Shown piece after piece: positions 30,096 to 42,920 of a stretch of 64,000 bases of DNA. The notes below the pieces were generated by a model. That model made no database searches and was not told the DNA's origin. It worked only from the letters and a program-made list of their open reading frames with translations. The stretch comes from Isoperla grammatica (lineage: Eukaryota; Arthropoda; Insecta; Plecoptera; Perlodidae), in contig OX246744.1 of the NCBI GenBank assembly GCA_945910005.1, positions 38,858,200-38,922,199 on the forward strand. The letters are read 5' to 3'. How positions within the stretch are numbered: the first letter of the stretch is position 1; each line of letters starts with the position of its first letter. Both the position numbers and the translations under genes were made by a program.

Positions 30096-33000
30096 CTAGA
30101 ATATAGGCCTACAACATTAGATAAGGATGTGCGGTCAGTATGCGAATACTTACGTTGAGGCTAGAATATAGGCCTACAACATTAGATAAGGATGTGCGGT
30201 CAGTATGCGAATACTTACGTTGAGGCTAGAATATAGGCCTACAACATTAGATAAGGATGTGCGGTCAGTATGCGAATACTTACGTTGAGGCTAGAATATA
30301 GGCCTACAACATTAGATAAGGATGTGCGGTCAGTATGCGAATACTTACGTTGAGGCTAGAACATAGGCCTACAACATTAGATAAGGATGTGCGGTCAGTA
30401 TGCGAATACTTACGTTGAGGCTAGAATATAGGACTACAACATTAGATAAGGATGTGCGGTCAGTATGCGAATACTTACGTTGAGGCTACATTATAGGCCT
30501 ACAACATTAGATAAGGATGTGCGGTCAGTATGCGAATACTAACGTTGAGGCTAGAATATAGGCCTACAACATTAGATAAGGATGTGCGGTCAGTATGCGA
30601 ATACTTACGTTGAGGCTAGAATATAGGCCTACAACATTAGATAAGGATGTGCGGTCAGTATGCGAATACTTACGTTGAGGCTAGAATATAGGCCTACAAC
30701 ATGAGATAAGGATGTGCGGTCAGTATGCGAATACTTACGTTGAGGCTAGAATATAGGCCTACAACATTAGATAAGGATGTGCGGTCAGTATGCGAATACT
30801 TACGTTGAGGCTAGAATATATGCCTACAACATTAGATAAGGATGTGCGGTCAGTATGCGAATACTTACGTTGAGGCTAGAATATAGGCCTACAACATTAG
30901 ATAAGGATGTGCGGTCAGTATGCGAATACTTACGTTGAGGCTAAAATATAGGCCTACAACATGAGATAAGGATGTGCGGTCAGTATGCGAATACTTACGT
31001 TGAGGCTAGAATATAGGCCTACAACATTAGATAAGGATGTGCGGTCAGTATGCGAATACTTACGTTGAGGCTAGAATATAGGCCTGCAACATTAGATAAG
31101 GATGTGCGGTCAGTATGCGAATACTTACGTTGAGGCTAGAATATAGGCCTACAACATTAGATAAGGATGTGCGGTCAGTATGCGAATACTTACGTTGAGG
31201 CTAGAATATAGGCCTACAACATTAGATAAGGATGTGCGGTCAGTATGCGAATACTTACGTTGAGGCTAGAATATAGGCCTACAACATTAGATAAGGATGT
31301 GTGGTCAGTATGCGAATACTTACGTTGAGGCTAGAATATAGGCCTACAACATGAGATAAGGATGTGCGGTCAGTATGCGAATACTTACGTTGAGGCTAGA
31401 ATATAGGCCTACAACATTAGATAAGGATGTGTGGTCAGTATGCGAATACTTACGTTGAGGCTAGAATATAGGCCTACAACATTAGATAAGGATGTGCGGT
31501 CAGTATGCGAATACTTACGTTGAGGCTAGAATATAGGCCTACAACATTAGATAAGGATGTGTGGTCAGTATGCGAATACTTACGTTGAGGCTAGAATATA
31601 GGCCTACAACATTAGATAAGGATGTGTGGTCAGTATGCGAATACTTACGTTGAGGCTAGAATATAGGCCTACAACATTAGATAAGGATGTGTGGTCAGTA
31701 TGCGAATACTTACGTTGAGGCTAAAATATAGGCCTACAACATGAGATAAGGATGTGCGGTCAGTATGCGAATACTTACGTTGAGGCTAGAATATAGGCCT
31801 ACAACATTAGATAAGGATGTGCGGTCAGTATGCGAATACTTACGTTGAGGCTAGAATATAGGCCTACAACATTAGATAAGGATGTGTGGTCAGTATGCGA
31901 ATACTTACGTTGAGGCTAGAATATAGGCCTACAACATTAGATAAGGATGTGCGGTCAGTATGCGAATACTTACGTTGAGGCTAGAATATAGGCCTACAAC
32001 ATGAGATAAGGATGTGCGGTCAGTATGCGAATACTTACGTTGAGGATAGAATATAGGCCTACAACATGAGATAAGGATGTGCGGTCAGTATGCGAATACT
32101 TACGTTGAGGATAGAATATAGGCCTACAACATGAGATAAGGATGTGCGGTCAGTATGCGAATACTTACGTTGAGGCTAGAATATAGGCCTACAACATTAG
32201 ATAAGGATGTGCGGTCAGTATGCGAATACTTACGTTGAGGCTAGAATATAGGCCTACAACATCAGATAAGGATGTGCGGTCAGTATGCGAATACTTACGT
32301 TGAGGATAGAATATAGGCCTACAACATTAGATAAGGATGTGCGGTCAGTATGCGAATACTTACGTTGAGGCTAGAATATAGGCCTACAACATTAGATAAG
32401 GATGTGCGGTCAGTATGCGAATACTTACGTTGAGGCTAGAATATAGGCCTACAACATTAGATAAGGATGTGCGGTCAGTATGCGAATACTTACGTTGAGG
32501 CTAGAATATAGGCCTACAACATGAGATAAGGATGTGCGGTCAGTATGCGAATACTTACGTTGAGGATAGAATATAGGCCTACAACATTAGATAAGGATAT
32601 GCGGTCAGTATGCGAATACTTACGTTGAGGCTAGAATATAGGCCTACAACATTAGATAAGGATGTGCGGTCAGTATGCGAATACTTACGTTGAGGCTTGA
32701 ATATAGGCCTACAACATTAGATAAGGATGTGTGGTCAGTATGCGAATACTTACGTTGAGGCTAGAATATAGGCCTACAACATTAGATAAGGATGTGCGGT
32801 CAGTATGCGAATACTTACGTTGAGGCTAGAATATAGGCCTACAACATTAGATAAGGATGTGCGGTCAGTATGCGAATACTTACGTTGAGGCTAGAATATA
32901 GGCCTACAACATTAGATAAGGATGTGCGGTCAGTATGCGAATACTTACGTTGAGGCTAGAATATAGGCCTACAACATTAGATAAGGATGTGCGGTCAGTA

Positions 33001-33495
33001 TGCGAATACTTACGTTGAGGCTAGAATATAGGCCTACAACATTAGATAAGGATGTGCGGTCAGTATGCGAATACTTACGTTGGGGCTAGAATATAGGCCT
33101 ACAACATTAGATAAGGATGTGCGGTCAGTATGCGAATACTTACGTTGAGGCTAGAATATAGGCCTACAACATTAGATAAGGATGTGCGGTCAGTATGCGA
33201 ATACTTACGTTGAGGCTAGAATATAGGCCTACAACATTAGATAAGGATGTGCGGTCAGTATGCGAATACTTACGTTGAGGCTAGAATATAGGCCTACAAC
33301 ATTAGATAAGGATGTGCGGTCAGTATGCGAATACTTACGTTGAGGCTAGAATATAGGCCTACAACATTAGATAAGGATGTGCGGTCAGTATGCGAATACT
33401 TACGTTGAGGCTAGAATATAGGCCTACAACATTAGATAAGGATGTGCGGTCAGTATGCGAATACTTACGTTGAGGCTAGAATATAGGCCTACAAC
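30051..33495. repeat. 65-bp minisatellite grown from a MITE terminus (~53 copies)
   Basis: Highly homogeneous unit: ATTAGATAAGGATGTGCGG, TCAGTATGCGAATACTTACG, TTGAGGCTAGAATATAGGCC, TACAAC. The first ~47 bases are the right end of the mariner-like MITE at 29830-30095 and the last ~18 are flank, so the unit spans the element/flank border. Point variants (TTAG/TGAG, GCGG/GTGG, GGCT/GGAT) are clustered, as expected for local unit spreading. On the minus strand it contains GTAAGTAT, derived from the MITE end. Confidence 0.9.
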
Positions 33496-33732
33496 ATAAG
33501 AGCTCTATTCATTTAATTCCTTTATGAATTTTGCAGCATACCCCTCAAGCAAATCAGCAACTTCTATATTAATTATTTATCTTCAAGTCTAGCTCATTTA
33601 TGTTTTCAAATCACTTAGAAGTAATTAGTAGTGTGATGTGGACAGGATAGCCTTTCAATCAATATCCATTGATTGATTGGTAAAATTATAGTTTGGTAAT
33701 CATGAACATGATTAGATAACTGTTCAGGACAA
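33496..33732. other. No feature seen
   Basis: Short A/T-rich spacer between two arrays. Confidence 0.5.
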
Positions 33733-34060
33733 TTTGTAGACTTATTGCTCAGCCACAACCAGGCCAGCTAACTAGCTTGCAAACTGCAGGCCTCGGTCAC
33801 TGGATCACCGCTACCCGAGATCGCTGAGTAGACAGTACAAGCCTCTCCAAATGTTTGTAGACTTATTGCTGACTAGCTTGCAAACTGCAGGCCTCGGTCA
33901 CTGGGTCACTGCTACCCGAGATCGCTGAGTAGACAGTACAAGCCTCTCCACATGTTTGTAGACTTATTGCTGACTAGCTTGCAAACTGCAGGCCTCGGTC
34001 ACTGGATCACTGCTACCCGAGATCGCTGAGTAGACAGTACAAGCCTCTCCAAATGTTTGT
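33733..34060. repeat. Three-copy ~102-bp tandem repeat
   Basis: Unit starts TTTGTAGACTTATTGCTGAC and contains CAGGCCTCGGTCACTGG and CTACCCGAGATCGCTGAG. The first copy has about 20 extra bases after TTATTGCT. Function unknown. Confidence 0.85.
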
Positions 34061-34233
34061 TGACTGACAAGCAGCATATGGGGATTTGAGGCGGATCACT
34101 GTTCAATAATTACATATGACTGTACTCCATAAGCTAACATTATGGGAACCAGGAGTGGATGAGGTAACACCCTCTCCCCCACTCCTGGCTGCAGGAGCTT
34201 GCAATCGCTCTCTTATAATCTGGCAGCCTAGAT

Positions 34234-34946
34234 CAGGGGTGCCCAACATACGGCCCGCCAAGCCATTTCATCTGGCCCACAACATTTACATTCTAGTCTG
34301 ACAACTGAACCCACGAAGAAAATTCAATTTTATTTCAAAGCACATTGTTTTGAAATCTATTTAATGGATATGTGTTTAACTATATTCTAGACTTTGCAGC
34401 GAAAAATTATCACAATTCTTTTGTTTCTACTTCTAGTTTTGTTCTCGTTCAAGCCTAGTTTCTTGGAAGCCGATGAGGGGGGGGGGGGTATTATTGTTTT
34501 CTGTGGCAACATCCGAATTACTAACTGGCGAGGACTCTACTGGCACAGATAACAAATGCTACTGATTGTAATAGTGTCCCCGCAAATATGTTTCACCCTT
34601 TTAGTTGTGATCTTGCAAAGGCATCATGACTCGAAGCACAAAAACGAGTGTAATCAAATGAAGGATTAATTTGAATTGAAAAAGTAAATCTTGTTTTGCA
34701 ACAAAGTATGTTTAAAAAGAAGGTAAATGAGTCCGCCTGTCCACGCTAGTTTTCGTGTTGCACAGTGCACACTCACTAGCAGCGGGGGAACACCATTTGC
34801 TGACGGGGAATTTGATATAGATAGATATAGAATAACCAGACTATATACGTGTGTGTTTATATAATATATAGTTAAGTTGATGTGGCCCGCCAACATGGAA
34901 TAATTATGTTATGTGGCCCACTTCTAAATTAAGATGGGCACCCCTG
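34234..34946. mobile_element. hAT-like non-autonomous element, 713 bp
   Basis: Ends CAGGGGTGCCCAAC and TGGGCACCCCTG are inverted repeats of the hAT CAGGGG type, with mirrored GGCCCGCCAA / GTGGCCC subterminal motifs. The 8-bp flanks (GCCTAGAT and CACTAAAC) match only partly, so the target duplication is degraded. No transposase. Contains a G12 run (34477-34488). Confidence 0.75.
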
Positions 34947-35012
34947 CACTAAACTACTTTTATATATTTCTTTATAGTTTATTTTATTTATTTCCTACAA
35001 TTTTGTCTACAT

Positions 35013-35255
35013 GTCATATTTGGTGTAGGCTGCCGGATCCAATTTGTCTTATGACAAATTAGTTTAATACATAACATATTTGGAGGTGGCTGCCGGAACC
35101 TATTCGTTTTATGACAAATAAATAGGTTCCTAACATAACATATTTAATGTATGCTGCCTGAACTAATTTGTTTCATGACAAATTGGTTTAATACATCATA
35201 ACATATTTGGTGGAGGCTGCCGGAAACAATTCGTTTCTGTGACAATTTGTTCTCT
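35013..35255. repeat. Diverged ~70-bp tandem repeat with internal palindrome (4 copies)
   Basis: Each unit has ACATATTTGG, then GGCTGCCGGA, then a near-palindrome such as AATTTGTCTTATGACAAATT. Copies differ considerably, but the palindrome arms appear to change together. Confidence 0.7.
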
Positions 35256-36055
35256 GATTACTTAATCGAGTCGCTAGTTTTGCTCAAGGCACGCTAGGAT
35301 CTGGATACTCTCTTATCTTGTTGGATTACTTCCAACAAGTTTGTGTTTTTCATAATATTATTATTATTTCGTTTTGATTTCATTTATCACTCTACTGTGT
35401 TTTGGCTTTGATGAACCTACTTTTAAACGACAGTCATTTCAGCATCGCTTAATGACGCTGTTATCTCCAGCCGCAGATGCCTCGCCACACTGTTTATGTT
35501 ATCTCCTCGGCCGAGCGGCCATCATCCATTCGTTGACTGTATGTGCGGGACACTGAAGCTTCCTGCTCGCTTCTCTGATGTCTTGATGGTTTCGTAGCTT
35601 CATGCTACGTCGAGGTTTGCTGCTTTAGGACCCATTCCATCTAGCAGAGCCCCGTTCGGGGCGAGCGGCTCACACACCGCTTTCCTTATTGTAAATTAGT
35701 TACACATTAACTTTCGACTGACTACTGAGTACTAGTTATTGCGTCACCTTGGCGCTTGGTTTATTGTTCTGAAGTTTAAGTTCAGCTATCGTGATTACCC
35801 TCGTTACGTAGGATGCGCTACCTTGTTTCCACGTTGAGGGGGGGGGGGGGGGGGGGGGCGACGCCTTCCCCTCATCTGAAACCACGGCGAGGGCATTCTA
35901 TGTAAATCCATCATCAGAGCATCGATGAACCCTTATTTGTGTTTCATGTTGTTTCTGGTCTTTCACGCTACCCAGCGATCTTGGGTTCGAACCCCATTCG
36001 TTTCGTTTTAGTCTTGGTGATCAATACGTGCATTACTTCAAGTTCGTTGTCACGT
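35256..36055. other. No supported gene; possible tRNA-derived SINE remnant
   Basis: A G21 homopolymer at 35838-35858. At 35975-35995 CTTGGGTTCGAACCCCA matches a tRNA B-box, but no complete cloverleaf can be folded by eye; it may be a SINE remnant. Confidence 0.35.
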
Positions 36056-37469
36056 GTGTTGCACGTGGGTGTATATCACTTGCAGGGTTGCGCTCGCGTC
36101 ATGGCTTTCATGCACTAGAGACATTGCAGCTGTTTCAATGTCATCCCGTCTCATGATAACAGCTCTCAATGTGTTGCACGTGGTTGTATATCACTTGCAG
36201 GGTTGCGCTCGCGTCATGGCTTTCATGCACTAGGGACATTGCAGCTGTTTCAATGTCATCCCGTCTCATGATAACAGCTCTCAATGTGTTGCACGTGGGT
36301 GTATATCACTTGCAGGGTTGCGCTCGCGTCATCGCTTTCATGCACTAGGGACATTGCAGCTGTTTCAATGTCATCCCGTCTCATGATAACAGCTCTCAAT
36401 GTGTTGCACGTGGGTGTATATCACTTGCAGGGTTGCGCTCGCGTCATGGCTTTCATGCACTAGAGACATTGCAGCTGTTTCAATGTCATCCCGTCTCATA
36501 ATAACAGCTCTCAATGTGTTGCACGTGGGTGTATATCACTTGCAGGGTTGCGCTCGCGTCATCGCTTTCATGCACTAGAGACATTGCAGCTGTTTCAATG
36601 TCATCCCGTCTCATGATAACAGCTCTCAATGTGTTGCACGTGGGTGTATATCACTTGCAGGGTTGCGCTCGCGTCATCGCTTTCATGCACTGGAGACATT
36701 GCAGCTGTTTCAATGTCATCCCGTCTCATGATAACAGCTCTCAATGTGTTGCACGTGGGTGTATATCACTTGCAGGGTTGCGCTCGCGTCATGGCTTTCA
36801 TGCACTAGAGACATTGCAGCTGTTTCAATGTCATCCCGTCTCATGATAACAGCTCTCAATGTGTTGCACGTGGGTGTATATCACTTGCAGGGTTGCGCTC
36901 GCGTCATCGCTTTCATGCACTAGAGACATTGCAGCTGTTTCAATGTCATCCCGTCTCATGATAACAGCTCTCAATGTGTTGCACGTGGGTGTATATCACT
37001 TGCAGGGTTGCGCTCGCGTCATGGCTTTCATGCACTAGAGACATTGCAGCTGTTTCAATGTCATCCCGTCTCATGATAACAGCTCTCAATGTGTTGCACG
37101 TGGGTGTATATCACTTGCAGGGTTGCGCTCGCGTCATGGCTTTCATGCACTAGAGACATTGCAGCTGTTTCAATGTCATCCCGTCTCATGATAACAGCTC
37201 TCAATGTGTTGCACGTGGGTGTATATCACTTGCAGGGTTGCGCTCGCGTCATGGCTTTCATGCACTAGAGACATTACAGCTGTTTCAATGTCATCCCGTC
37301 TCATGATAACAGCTCTCAATGTGTTGCACGTGGGTGTATATCACTTGCAGGGTTGCGCTCGCGTCATTGCTTTCATGCACTAGCGCCATTGCAGCTGTTT
37401 CAATGTCATCCCGTCTCATGATAACAGCTCTCAATGTGTTGCACGTGGGTGTATATCACTTGCAGTTTG
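36056..37469. repeat. 115-bp minisatellite (~12 copies)
   Basis: Unit begins GTGTTGCACGTGGGTGTATA, then TCACTTGCAGGGTTGCGCTC, then GCGTCATGGCTTTCATGCAC; very homogeneous. The last copy ends exactly after the plus-strand acceptor-like TATATCACTTGCAG, where a different sequence (TTTGTACAACATTTGC) starts. No coding potential; the ~110-codon open frame is a repeat by-product. Confidence 0.9.
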
Positions 37470-38539
37470 TACAACATTTGCAAAGATCATTCTATTATCG
37501 TGTGTAACATAGAGATCTTCATTTACCAGGAATATGTATCCAAGTATTTTGCTAACCGAGGAGAAAGATACTCCACAACAGCAATTTTTTGAACATCTGT
37601 ATTTTTCAAGAGATTTCAATGCGTTTTAGAAGAAGCCACTATAGTAGAAACGTTCAACAAAAGAAGTACCTTCTTATGTATCATTATAAAAAGAAAACGC
37701 TCTGAGTGACGCGTTGATAAGCGAGCGGGTTCATATCTACGACCTCTTAGGCGAAAAACTAATAAAAACAACGTTTAACAACAATATAATAATGCGCATA
37801 GGAAATATTTTTCTATGGCTTTTATACTTCTCATCATTATTGGATGCTGTGCATTGTACGTTGCTAAGAATTTTCGTTGTCATTTTTTCAAGTGTTTTCT
37901 ACGCGGTCCGCCACAGTTACTGACACTTTTTGACATTAATACAAATGTAATTTCTGCCTCTAATACGTATCAGATCGCGGTTAAATTAGTACATTCGTAA
38001 CCGGACAAAAATTTATTATACCTCACATTTTGCCGTCACTGTGTTTTTTGTGTAAATTTGCCAATATCCATACGATCGCCATAAAATGAACATATTGGTT
38101 TCGGAAAAATCTTTATAAAAATATGGCTATCTCCCATTTGGCCGCCACTTTGTTTCAGAATAATATTAATATTTTACAGTAACTATGGGGAAACTTAGTA
38201 ACTTTTCGAACGATGTTGTCACAAAACTACACACCTTCAATTTGCATCGTGGCTTGTGGATGTTCCAAATTTCAACTTAATCAGACTTCCCGTTCGACCG
38301 CTATCGACAGAGAATAAAACAAAAAAACAATCAAACAGAAGGTGTGTCATAAAAGTCTATTGGAGACGCTCGCTTCGCTCGGTTTATTTAAGTCATAGAG
38401 TGGAATATGGAATACAGATAATGTTTTTAGTTTCTTCAGTTATTGCGCCTTGGCCGAAGCTTTGAGCGCAGATAACGGAATCCGCTGTCTCTGCTTTGAG
38501 TATAAAACCACTAACCTTGGGTAGAGCTACAACGCCAGT
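37470..38539. other. No supported gene
   Basis: A/T-rich. Short open frames only; nothing recognised on either strand. Confidence 0.45.
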
Positions 38540-40310
38540 ACCAGTTTGTCTACCGCCTCGTACAGCCTCACTTACGCTTGTTGGCTAGTAGAAGATCACC
38601 GCGCACGCTTGGCGAGATTATACTACACGACTACCATACGTTGACCGGTATGACGTGGCAGTTTGTCCACCGCCTCGTACAGCCTCACTTACTCTTGTTG
38701 GCTAGTAGAAGATCACCGCGCATGCTTGGCGAGATTATACTACACGACTACCATACGTTGACCGGTATGACGTGGCAGTTTGTCCACCGCCTCGTACAGC
38801 CTCACGTACGCTTGTTGGCTAGTAGACGATCACCGCGCATGCTTGGCGAGATTATACTACCCGACTACCAAACGTTGACCGGTATGACGTAGCAGTTTGT
38901 CCACCGCCTCGTACAGCCTCACTTACGCTTGTTGGCTAGTAGAAGATCACCGCGCATGCTTAGTGAGATTATACTACCCGACTACCATACGTTGACCGGT
39001 ATGACGTGGCAGTTTGTCCACCGCCTCGTACAACCTCACTTACGCTTGTTGGCTAGTAGAAGATCACCGCGCATGCTTGGCGAGATTATACTACCCGACT
39101 ACCATACGTTGACCGGTATGACGTGGCAGTTTGTCCACCGCCTCGTACAACCTCACTTACGCTTGTTGGCTAGTAGAAGATCACCGCGCATGCTTGGCGA
39201 GATTATACTACCCGACTACCATACGTTGACCGGTATGACGTGGCAGTTTGTCCACCGCCTCGTACAGCCTCACTTACACTTGTTGGCTAGTAGAAGATTT
39301 CCGCGCATGCTTGGCGAGATTATACTACCCGACTACCATACGTTGACCGGTATGACGTGGTAGTTTGTCCACCGCCTCGTACAGCCTCACTTACGCTTGT
39401 TGGCTAGTAGAAGATCACCGCGCACGCTTGGCGAGATTATACTACCCAACTACCATACGTTGACCGGTATGACGTGGTAGTTTGTCCACCGCCTCGTACA
39501 GCCTCACTTACGCTTGTTGGCTAGTAGAAGATCACCGCGCATGCCTGGCGAGATTATACTACCCGACTACCATACGTTGACCGGTATGACGTGGCAGTTT
39601 GTCCACCGCCTCGTACAGCCCTACTTACGCTTGTTGGCTAGTAGAAGATCACCGCGCATGCTTAGCGAGATTATACTACCCGACTACCATACGTTGACCG
39701 GTATGACGTGGCAGTTTGTCTACCGCCTCGTACAGTCTCACTTACGCTTGTTGGATAGTAGAAGATCACCGCGCATGCTTGGCGAGATTATACTACCCGA
39801 CTTCCATACGTTGACTGGTATGACGTAGCAGTTGGTCCACCGCCTCGTACAGCCTCACTTACGCTTGTTGGCTAGTAGAAGATCACCGCGCATGCTTGGC
39901 GAGATTATACTACCCGACTACCATACGTTGACCGGTATGACGTGGCAGTTTGTCTACCGCCTCGTACAGTCTCACTTACGCTTGTTGGCTTGTAGAAGAT
40001 CACCGCGCATGCCTGGCGAGATTATACTACCCGACTACCATACGTTGACCGGTATGACGTGGCAGTTTGTCCACCGCCTCGTACAGCCTCACTTACGCTT
40101 GTTGGCTAGTAGAAGATCACCGCGCATGCTTGGCGAGATTATACTACCCGACTACCATACGTTGACCGGTATGACGTGGCAGTTTGTCCACCGCCTCGTA
40201 CAGCCCTACTTACTCTTGTTGGCTAGTAGAAGATCACCGCGCACGCTTGGCGAGATTATACTACCCGACTACCATACGTTGACCCGGTACGACGTGGTAG
40301 CCAAACAACC
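38540..40310. repeat. 117-bp minisatellite (~15 copies)
   Basis: Unit includes CTTGTTGGCTAGTAGAAGAT, CACCGCGCATGCTTGGCGAG and TATGACGTGGCAGTTTGTCC. Because 117 is 39 codons, plus-strand frames stay open for stretches (LASRRSPRMLGEIILPDYHT...), but several units have in-frame TAG (GACGTAGCAG, GACGTGGTAG), arguing against coding. A diverged relative (CAGTTTGTCTACCGCC...GTAGTAGAAG) lies at 40997-41050. Confidence 0.9.
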
Positions 40311-40469
40311 CCTAACGTTGGTTCTCTGCACTGAGTTTATACTACTTCGGTCGATCGTCTCGAGATGAAAAAAGTTGTTATTCTCGAACGCAAATATTGA
40401 TGGAGGCAAATAACGCTATCAATGTCATAGGTCAATGATGTACATCATTTTTTTATTTATTTTTTTATA

Positions 40470-40750
40470 ATTAAGCACAGTGTAGGGCACAAGGCCCTCT
40501 TTAGCTTGATGAGGGATAATTGATGAATAATAATGTGGAAGGGAGGAGGGGATGCCTGGTGCCGGCACGTAACCTACTCCTGTCGATTAGTACAAAGGAG
40601 ACCATCGGCTTTACGTCCCATTCGAAAGGACGGCGTAGCTTTGACCAGTCATATAGGTTCCACCACTAACCTGGTCTGCAGAGCAGTTGACGAGAAGAAC
40701 GAAGCTGTTACACAAGCTTTTGAACCCTCCAATACGCTCTAACCAACGGC
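40470..40750 (+). repeat. Dispersed SINE-like element
   Basis: CAGTGTAGGGCACAA...GGAAGGGAGGAGGGGA...GGCACGTAACCTACTCCTGTCG is shared with 52130-52262. The second half, ACCTGGTCTGCAGAGCAGTT then GACGAGAAGAACGAAGCTG, is found inverted at 52990-53075. Family not identified. Confidence 0.6.
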
Positions 40751-41048
40751 AACTAGAGTTTTAGAGGAGAGTGGTCATCCATCCACCTTCTGACCTAGCC
40801 CGAGGTTGCTTAACTTCGGTGTTCATTACCCTATGGGAACCGGCTAAATAACAGACTGTCAATGGAAAGAAATAAATCATAACAAAATCTCATTATGTTA
40901 TAGTATGAAGTAGAAACGATATTTCATTTGGAACGTACGTTAGCAGTAGCACCGTTGAGTGAGTAATATAGGGTAGAGATTCGCAACGCAATCAGCAGTT
41001 TGTCTACCGCCTTTTACTGCCCAACATGGTTTAGCTGAGTAGTAGAAG

Positions 41049-41372
41049 TGTGCGTATGCGTGTGCGTGTGCGTGTGCGTGTGCGTGTGCGTGTGCGTGTG
41101 CGTGTGCGTGTGCGTGTGCGTGTGCGTGTGCGTGTGCGTGTGCGTGTGCGTGTGCGTGTGCGTGTGCGTGTGCGTGTGCGTGTGCGTGTGCGTGTGCGTG
41201 TGCGTGTGCGTGTGCGTGTGCGTGTGCGTGTGCGTGTGCGTGTGCGTGTGCGTGTGCGTGTGCGTGTGCGTGTGCGTGTGCGTGTGCGTGTGCGTGTGCG
41301 TGTGCGTGTGCGTGTGCGTGTGCGTGTGCGTGTGCGTGTGCGTGTGCGTGTGTGCGTGTGTGCGTGTGCTCG
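41049..41372. repeat. (GTGTGC)n hexanucleotide microsatellite, ~320 bp
   Basis: Almost perfect alternation of purine and pyrimidine over more than 300 bases. Four overlapping open frames encode only dipeptide repeats (VR, CV, AH, RT) and are not genes. CpG occurs in every unit. Confidence 0.98.
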
Positions 41373-42920
41373 TGTGTAGTCACGCCAGTGATACACAGTT
41401 CTAGTCGGTGGGCACATATTGGCAATATAATCTGTGTTTATTCATATAGGCGGGTCTGAAGGCCGTGAAAGACGAATAAAGGTCATTGCCACTGATAAGA
41501 GATAAGCGACGGAGATGCAGTACTACACAGTGTACAGTGTACACCCGGACTATGACAATTCAGATTTATGGTAGGCCTAGACACAAACAGATAATTGCTT
41601 GGCGTAGGTTAGCTCCCTGGCAATAGTCCTATGCCTACACCTTTGCCATTTTAATTATTATTATCGTATTTAATTCAAGCTTCATGGCCTAAACGTATGC
41701 AGGATTTTCATGTCTTGCTACCATACGCAATTTTAAAACGTGGCAAATGAATGTCAAATCCTTTGCGCGCAGGGCCAGGTTTAGGATATTTTCTTGTGTT
41801 CGCGAGCAGTGAAAATGCCGCCTGTATGAACTTTCCACTTGTATGTACTTGCGTTGGCCACAAGGGGTCTGGGGCAAAGCCCCAGCCGCCGGAGGCGGAA
41901 ATATGTCTAAGCTTTTTTCCCTTCAAGATAGCCTGTAGTGAGTGAGATCTGAGACAGGATGGGTTTGATTAAAGTGAGTAACAATATAAGCAATTTTGTT
42001 TGATAAATAAACAATAGTTAAAAATAGAAACATAACTAGTGATGAGTGAATTAAATTCAATGCTATTCGTACTATTATGTATACAATTTTTTTTATTATC
42101 TAATATAAAAAACAACTTACGTAGCGTTAGTGATGTACGGGCGGGAATATTCCCGGGAATATTTCCCGATCCCATATAAATTCCCAAAAGTAGGAAATTT
42201 ATGTTTTTCTTTTATTAAAATCAATTCCCAAATGAATGTATTCATCCCAGGTCATTATACATAAGAAGTAGGCTTAGGCCTACAACAAACCCGCTAGATA
42301 TTGTTGTCAGTGGAGGGGGGTGGAGGGGTAGGTGCTGTGTGATTGTGATTATACCTGCAGGTGAGTGATGTGTGTTTTGCAGTTCATGGGTGTCGCGATT
42401 GTCGTCGTTGGGTGAGGTGACGGCTAGTGTGTCTTCATTGATATCGCGTCGTCACGCTTAGCCTCCTTGCGCAGTAAGGCGGTTTTCTCATGGCTGTAAG
42501 GTTGCATGTGTTTCTTGTATGTATGGTTTATTTTTGCTTGTTTGTCTATTTGTTTCCTTATAGTTGTTTCGTTTTCTTATTGCTGATACGTGGATTTGGC
42601 TCTGTGCCCAATCACGTGGCGTTATTGTAACATGTGTTGTGTTATGTGGAATGAGTGCTTCGTAGCAGAATAGTGTTGTTACGCAAGTATGTTGTTCATT
42701 GCTGTCAGTGATTACGGATTGCCGAGTTGCTGATAGTGAAGCCCCTTTTCGTAATGGGAAAAGCGAGGTTCAATGTTTTGACTGCCCTGGTAGCTCAGAT
42801 TTCGTGAGCTTGGGCGGGTTGGTCGCTACAGCGGCCAGCAGGAGGCTTTACCTCTTTATTGAGGTCATTTGATGTGGCAGGCGGGACCACAAGGGGTTCA
42901 TTTTAACCTCGTGGGGTGTT
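41373..42920. other. No supported gene
   Basis: Mostly A/T-rich. GCCCTGGTAGCTCAGATT at 42784-42801 resembles a tRNA A-box, possibly the head of a tRNA-derived SINE; no B-box is clear. Confidence 0.35.

Noticed and set aside
30051..33495. Fourth exon-border array (GTAAGTATT on the minus strand)
   Set aside because: The unit is explained as a mariner-like MITE terminus plus flank, and no exon adjoins the array. Listed only as a low-interest possibility.
35965..36000. tRNA gene (perfect-looking B-box GGTTCGAACCC)
   Set aside because: No matching A-box, anticodon arm or acceptor stem at the right distance; more likely a SINE remnant.
38578..40368. 39-residue repeat protein frames (104-178 codons)
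   Set aside because: The unit happens to be 117 bp; several units contain in-frame TAG, and no conserved domain is seen.
40940..41425. Open frames of 109-161 codons made of AH, RT, CV or VR dipeptides
   Set aside because: Translation of a hexanucleotide microsatellite.
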